This document shows, piece after piece, positions 6,416-8,626 of a stretch of 8,626 bases of DNA. Positions within the stretch are counted from its first letter, which is position 1; every line of letters begins with the position of its first letter. Made by a program: the position numbers and the translations under genes. The DNA comes from Methanoregulaceae archaeon (GTDB lineage Archaea > Halobacteriota > Methanomicrobia > Methanomicrobiales > Methanospirillaceae): positions 1 through 8,626 of the forward strand of contig JALOPT010000056.1 in NCBI GenBank assembly GCA_025453715.1. Reading direction: 5' to 3'. The notes beneath the pieces are model-generated. The model had not been told where the DNA came from, did not search any database, and was given only the letters and a program-made list of their open reading frames with translations.

Positions 6416-7522
6416 TCACGGAATAGCTGCGTCCACGTTCAATAATACGGAATTGTCAAGGCCCCAGAGAGAAACTGCTCCAAGAGCACCAATTACACCC
6501 CTTCCACCATAAAGACTGACGTTATTGTGTTGCGCAACAAGGTCCGCAAATTCACGGCTGACTACCCCGGATCGCACTAACCTGCCATACTCCCTCAATT
6601 CAGGGAGTATCCGGAACCCGGTCCTAATTGCAATACCCCATTCGTGGGATAATGCCTCGTCATTGACAAACTTAATGACGCGGTTTTTAATCTGGTCTAT
6701 CACCCCTGGTTCAGCAGCGACATCAATAAAACTACACGAATTTCCTGCTGTTTTACCTGGAAGTGCCGGGTATAGCATCGCAACATGATGTCCGATGGGA
6801 ATCAACCCCTCCATACTGGTAATATGCTGCAGGAGGGCAAGTGCAAGTGCAAAAGTTGCACCCCCTTCCGGGCTGTCAGTATCGTCGATCCCAATAATCA
6901 CGTGAGTCAGGGCACGGGTATAGACCTCCCCTTCGACGACACCTCCCATTTTCCGGGCTTTCACACGGGTGACCCCTTTTGCGCCTGACATCATATCCGT
7001 GAGTGAATAGGCAGGGCCGCCGATGCACCGGATCTCCTGGACTACCATATCACCTTCCCGGCGTACGCCGGTAACCCCGACAGCAGGGGACGGGTAAGCC
7101 CCAATCGATATTTCCCCCCGTCCAAGCTTCGCGCATTCCCGGAGTAATGTACCGTCCCGCTGGACATGGTTAAGCGCCCCACCAGCCATCCTGTGATGGT
7201 ACCCGCAAAATGCTGCGCAGGCACCACTCATGCATTCGTGGTAGATCTCGACCCATCCCCCATCCACAGTGGTAAAAATCCTCCGGCATGCAGAGGACGG
7301 TAAAGCGCTGACCGCCGCGTACCGGGCGGGGTTGCGGCCCTGCTTGTGTTCCTTCATTACCACGCAGCCTTCGGAAACAAGGCGGTTGACCCAGTCCTGG
7401 GCAGTGCTCCTCGGTACATCCGCCGCCTTTTGTATATCGGTAACCGTAAAATAGCCCTGTTCAAGGGTGACCTGCCGCATCAGCTGCAGGTACTGCCTTC
7501 TGCGCTCAATTACTCCGTACAT
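6416..7522 (-). CDS. Winged-helix DNA-binding protein fused to a GIDDTDS (methanogenesis marker 11 / TiaS-like) domain
   Basis: The protein has 368 residues from the ATG at 7522-7520. Residues 6-70 form a winged helix-turn-helix (FTVTDIQKAADVPRSTAQDWVNRLVSEG, given here in parts: FTVTDIQKAADVPRS then TAQDWVNRLV), followed by a basic wing. Residues 80-205 contain a domain with several cysteines and histidines (ECMSGACAAFCGYHHR). Residues 211-350 carry GIDDTDSPEGG (211-221), LYPALPGKTAGN (250-261) and GGRGVIGALGAV (339-350). The GIDDTDS signature is shared by the agmatidine synthase TiaS and, as I recall, by methanogenesis marker protein 11; the EGGATFAL continuation fits the latter better, and no TiaS-type zinc ribbon tail is seen. 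The function is unknown. A TTG at 7549 would add nine residues but lies deeper in hom. The ATG overlaps the hom stop by 17 nt, so translation is probably coupled. Confidence 0.8.
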   Translation of the reverse strand: MYGVIERRRQYLQLMRQVTLEQGYFTVTDIQKAADVPRSTAQDWVNRLVSEGCVVMKEHKQGRNPARYAAVSALPSSACRRIFTTVDGGWVEIYHECMSGACAAFCGYHHRMAGGALNHVQRDGTLLRECAKLGRGEISIGAYPSPAVGVTGVRREGDMVVQEIRCIGGPAYSLTDMMSGAKGVTRVKARKMGGVVEGEVYTRALTHVIIGIDDTDSPEGGATFALALALLQHITSMEGLIPIGHHVAMLYPALPGKTAGNSCSFIDVAAEPGVIDQIKNRVIKFVNDEALSHEWGIAIRTGFRILPELREYGRLVRSGVVSREFADLVAQHNNVSLYGGRGVIGALGAVSLWGLDNSVLLNVDAAIP

Positions 7523-8492
7523 GGGACGAAATAAACAGGATATCCCCAATTATCGCACTGGCTGTCTCAACCGACCCTGCCCCTTTTCCGATCAGGGTAA
7601 TCTCTCCTGCCATGTCAGTCTCAAGGGTAATCGCGTTTAAGGTACCTTCAAATACCAGGGGATGGTCTTTTCTGATAATCCGTGGCGAAACCCTGAGCAC
7701 TCCCCGTTCAGGAAATGCCTCGGCTATCAGACGTATCGTACAGTCTTTCTCTTCAGCAAGCCGTAATGCATCGGTGGTGAGGAGATCAATCCCGGTAATG
7801 TCTACGCGGTCAAGAGATGCACCGTTATCCCAGATTGTGTTCGCGAGAATTACCAGCTTAATGGCTGCATCAATCCCCTTGACATCGTACGTTGGATCAG
7901 CCTCTGCATAACCAAGTTCCCGTGCCTCCGCAAGGGCCTGGTCATAGGTAAGCCCTTCTGCGGCCATCCGCGTAAGAATATAATTACAGGTACCGTTCAA
8001 AACGCCGTACAATGCCTGGAACTCATTCCCGGCAAGACCGTTGCCAAGTGTGTGCATGATGGGTATTGCGCCGCCAACGGTGGCCTCATAGCGGACGAGA
8101 ACCCCCTTCTCTCCCGCGAGCCGGTTCAGCTCTTTTAAGTAAAGTGATATGGGCCCTTTATTGGATGTGACAATATGGCTGCCCCGTTCTATTGCCATTT
8201 TCATGTACGAAAGGGCAGGTTCACCGTTCCCTGCATTGGTAGGGGTCACCTCAACGAGGATATCGTAATCTGCACATGCAACGACATCTTTTGCCGTGAT
8301 AGACGGATTTCCACAAGCCCCCGTCTTTTTTGATGAAAGGACGGCCCCGATATCCAGACCCTTAGGGTCAATCAGGCCGCTTTTCGAATCCGCCACCCCG
8401 GTTACGATAATGCCCAGGTCCTTCCTGGATATCATCTCGAGGACACCTTTTCCAACCGAGCCCATACCAAGGACTGCGACCCTGATTGTCAT
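7506..8492 (-). CDS. hom: Homoserine dehydrogenase
   Basis: The enzyme reduces L-aspartate 4-semialdehyde to homoserine with NAD(P)H, the branch to threonine, methionine and isoleucine. The 328-residue protein has a Rossmann GMGSVG motif at 9-14, TSNKGP at 109-114 (with the catalytic K112), NGTCNYILTRM at 166-176, and the family signature LGYAEADPTYDVKGIDAAIK at 193-212. Within it E197, D208 and K212 match the substrate and catalytic positions of the yeast enzyme. GKGAGSVETASAIIGDI at 302-318 closes the nucleotide domain. The length fits the short form without a C-terminal ACT domain. GAGGGG just ahead of the ATG is a good ribosome-binding site. The start overlaps the stop of the upstream ACT gene (ATGA), and the 3' end overlaps the HTH gene, so all three form one transcription unit read leftward. 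Confidence 0.97.
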   Translation of the reverse strand: MTIRVAVLGMGSVGKGVLEMISRKDLGIIVTGVADSKSGLIDPKGLDIGAVLSSKKTGACGNPSITAKDVVACADYDILVEVTPTNAGNGEPALSYMKMAIERGSHIVTSNKGPISLYLKELNRLAGEKGVLVRYEATVGGAIPIMHTLGNGLAGNEFQALYGVLNGTCNYILTRMAAEGLTYDQALAEARELGYAEADPTYDVKGIDAAIKLVILANTIWDNGASLDRVDITGIDLLTTDALRLAEEKDCTIRLIAEAFPERGVLRVSPRIIRKDHPLVFEGTLNAITLETDMAGEITLIGKGAGSVETASAIIGDILFISSHVRSN

Positions 8493-8626
8493 ACGAGTTC
8501 CCCCTCAAGTGGCTCAATAATCAATAGTTTTTTGGTTTTTGCGACCTCGCGCAGGATATCGAGTGCAGAGTCCATATCCTGTTTTGAGACTGACTTGATG
8601 ATAAGCCGGGCTGATGAGGGCTCGTT
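8489..8626 (-). CDS. ACT-domain amino-acid-binding protein (C-terminal fragment, cut by window edge)
   Basis: The last 45 codons of a gene that enters from the right edge are visible. The segment SARLIIKSVSKQDMDSALDILREV followed by KLLIIEPLEGELV has the strand-helix-strand order of a small-molecule-binding ACT-like domain (shown here as SARLIIKSVSKQDMD and SALDILREV). Its stop overlaps the hom start as ATGA, so the two are translationally coupled. In archaea a stand-alone ACT protein (COG2150-like) is commonly paired with a hom lacking its own regulatory domain. A role as the allosteric threonine or methionine sensor for hom is therefore plausible but inferred. The N-terminus and promoter are outside the window. 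Confidence 0.7.
   Translation of the reverse strand, partial: NEPSSARLIIKSVSKQDMDSALDILREVAKTKKLLIIEPLEGELV

Noticed and set aside
6416..7522. Calling the GIDDTDS protein TiaS (agmatidine synthase)
   Set aside because: It has an N-terminal winged helix, the motif continues EGGATFAL where TiaS has a GMCTTYL-type sequence, and no C-terminal zinc-ribbon cysteines are present.

Overview
The window looks like a chromosomal piece of a methanogenic archaeon, most likely a member of the Methanomicrobiales. Four things suggest this. There is an archaeal-type indolepyruvate:ferredoxin oxidoreductase. There is an archaeal e-MtaB-type tRNA methylthiotransferase with a TRAM domain. NAD is made by the NadX/NadC route. 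One protein carries a GIDDTDS module that I associate with methanogenesis marker 11 / TiaS-like proteins. Promoters are TATA-box type and genes end at short oligo-T tracts, as in archaea. The genus is not determinable from the sequence alone.

Layout. (1) 1-1662, minus: iorA, complete at its N-terminus and cut by the left edge after the first ferredoxin cysteine motif. (2) 1663-1783: promoter region shared by iorA and, divergently, a tRNA-Ile(GAU) gene at 1784-1857. A small membrane protein gene (1886-2344, plus) starts only 28 nt after the tRNA. (3) 2412-2942, minus: an unrecognised 176-residue protein that converges on the membrane protein, with oligo-T terminators for both strands between them. 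(4) 2943-3217: gene-free stretch with TATA-like boxes and a compact inverted repeat framed by direct repeats. (5) 3218-4477, minus: radical-SAM tRNA-t6A methylthiotransferase, read from a TTG start. A probable 41-codon small gene (4511-4636) lies just upstream on the same strand. (6) 4637-4717: divergent promoter region. (7) 4718-6343, plus: nadX and nadC, two of the three enzymes from aspartate to nicotinate mononucleotide; nadA is not in the window. (8) 6416-8626, minus: three tightly overlapping genes, in transcription order the end of an ACT-domain protein, homoserine dehydrogenase (hom), and a winged-helix protein fused to the GIDDTDS module.

How the genes fit together. Most of the window is amino-acid and cofactor metabolism around aspartate: NadX and NadC draw aspartate into NAD, and hom draws aspartate semialdehyde into threonine, methionine and isoleucine. 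The ACT protein is a plausible allosteric partner of hom. IorA handles aromatic 2-oxoacids with ferredoxin. The tRNA-Ile and the methylthiotransferase share a translation theme, since tRNA-Ile(GAU) normally carries t6A37, the base this enzyme family modifies. No mobile element, CRISPR array, prophage or obvious transferred island was seen. The most unusual items are the HTH-GIDDTDS fusion overlapping hom, the small gene in front of the methylthiotransferase, and the two unrecognised proteins at 1886-2942.
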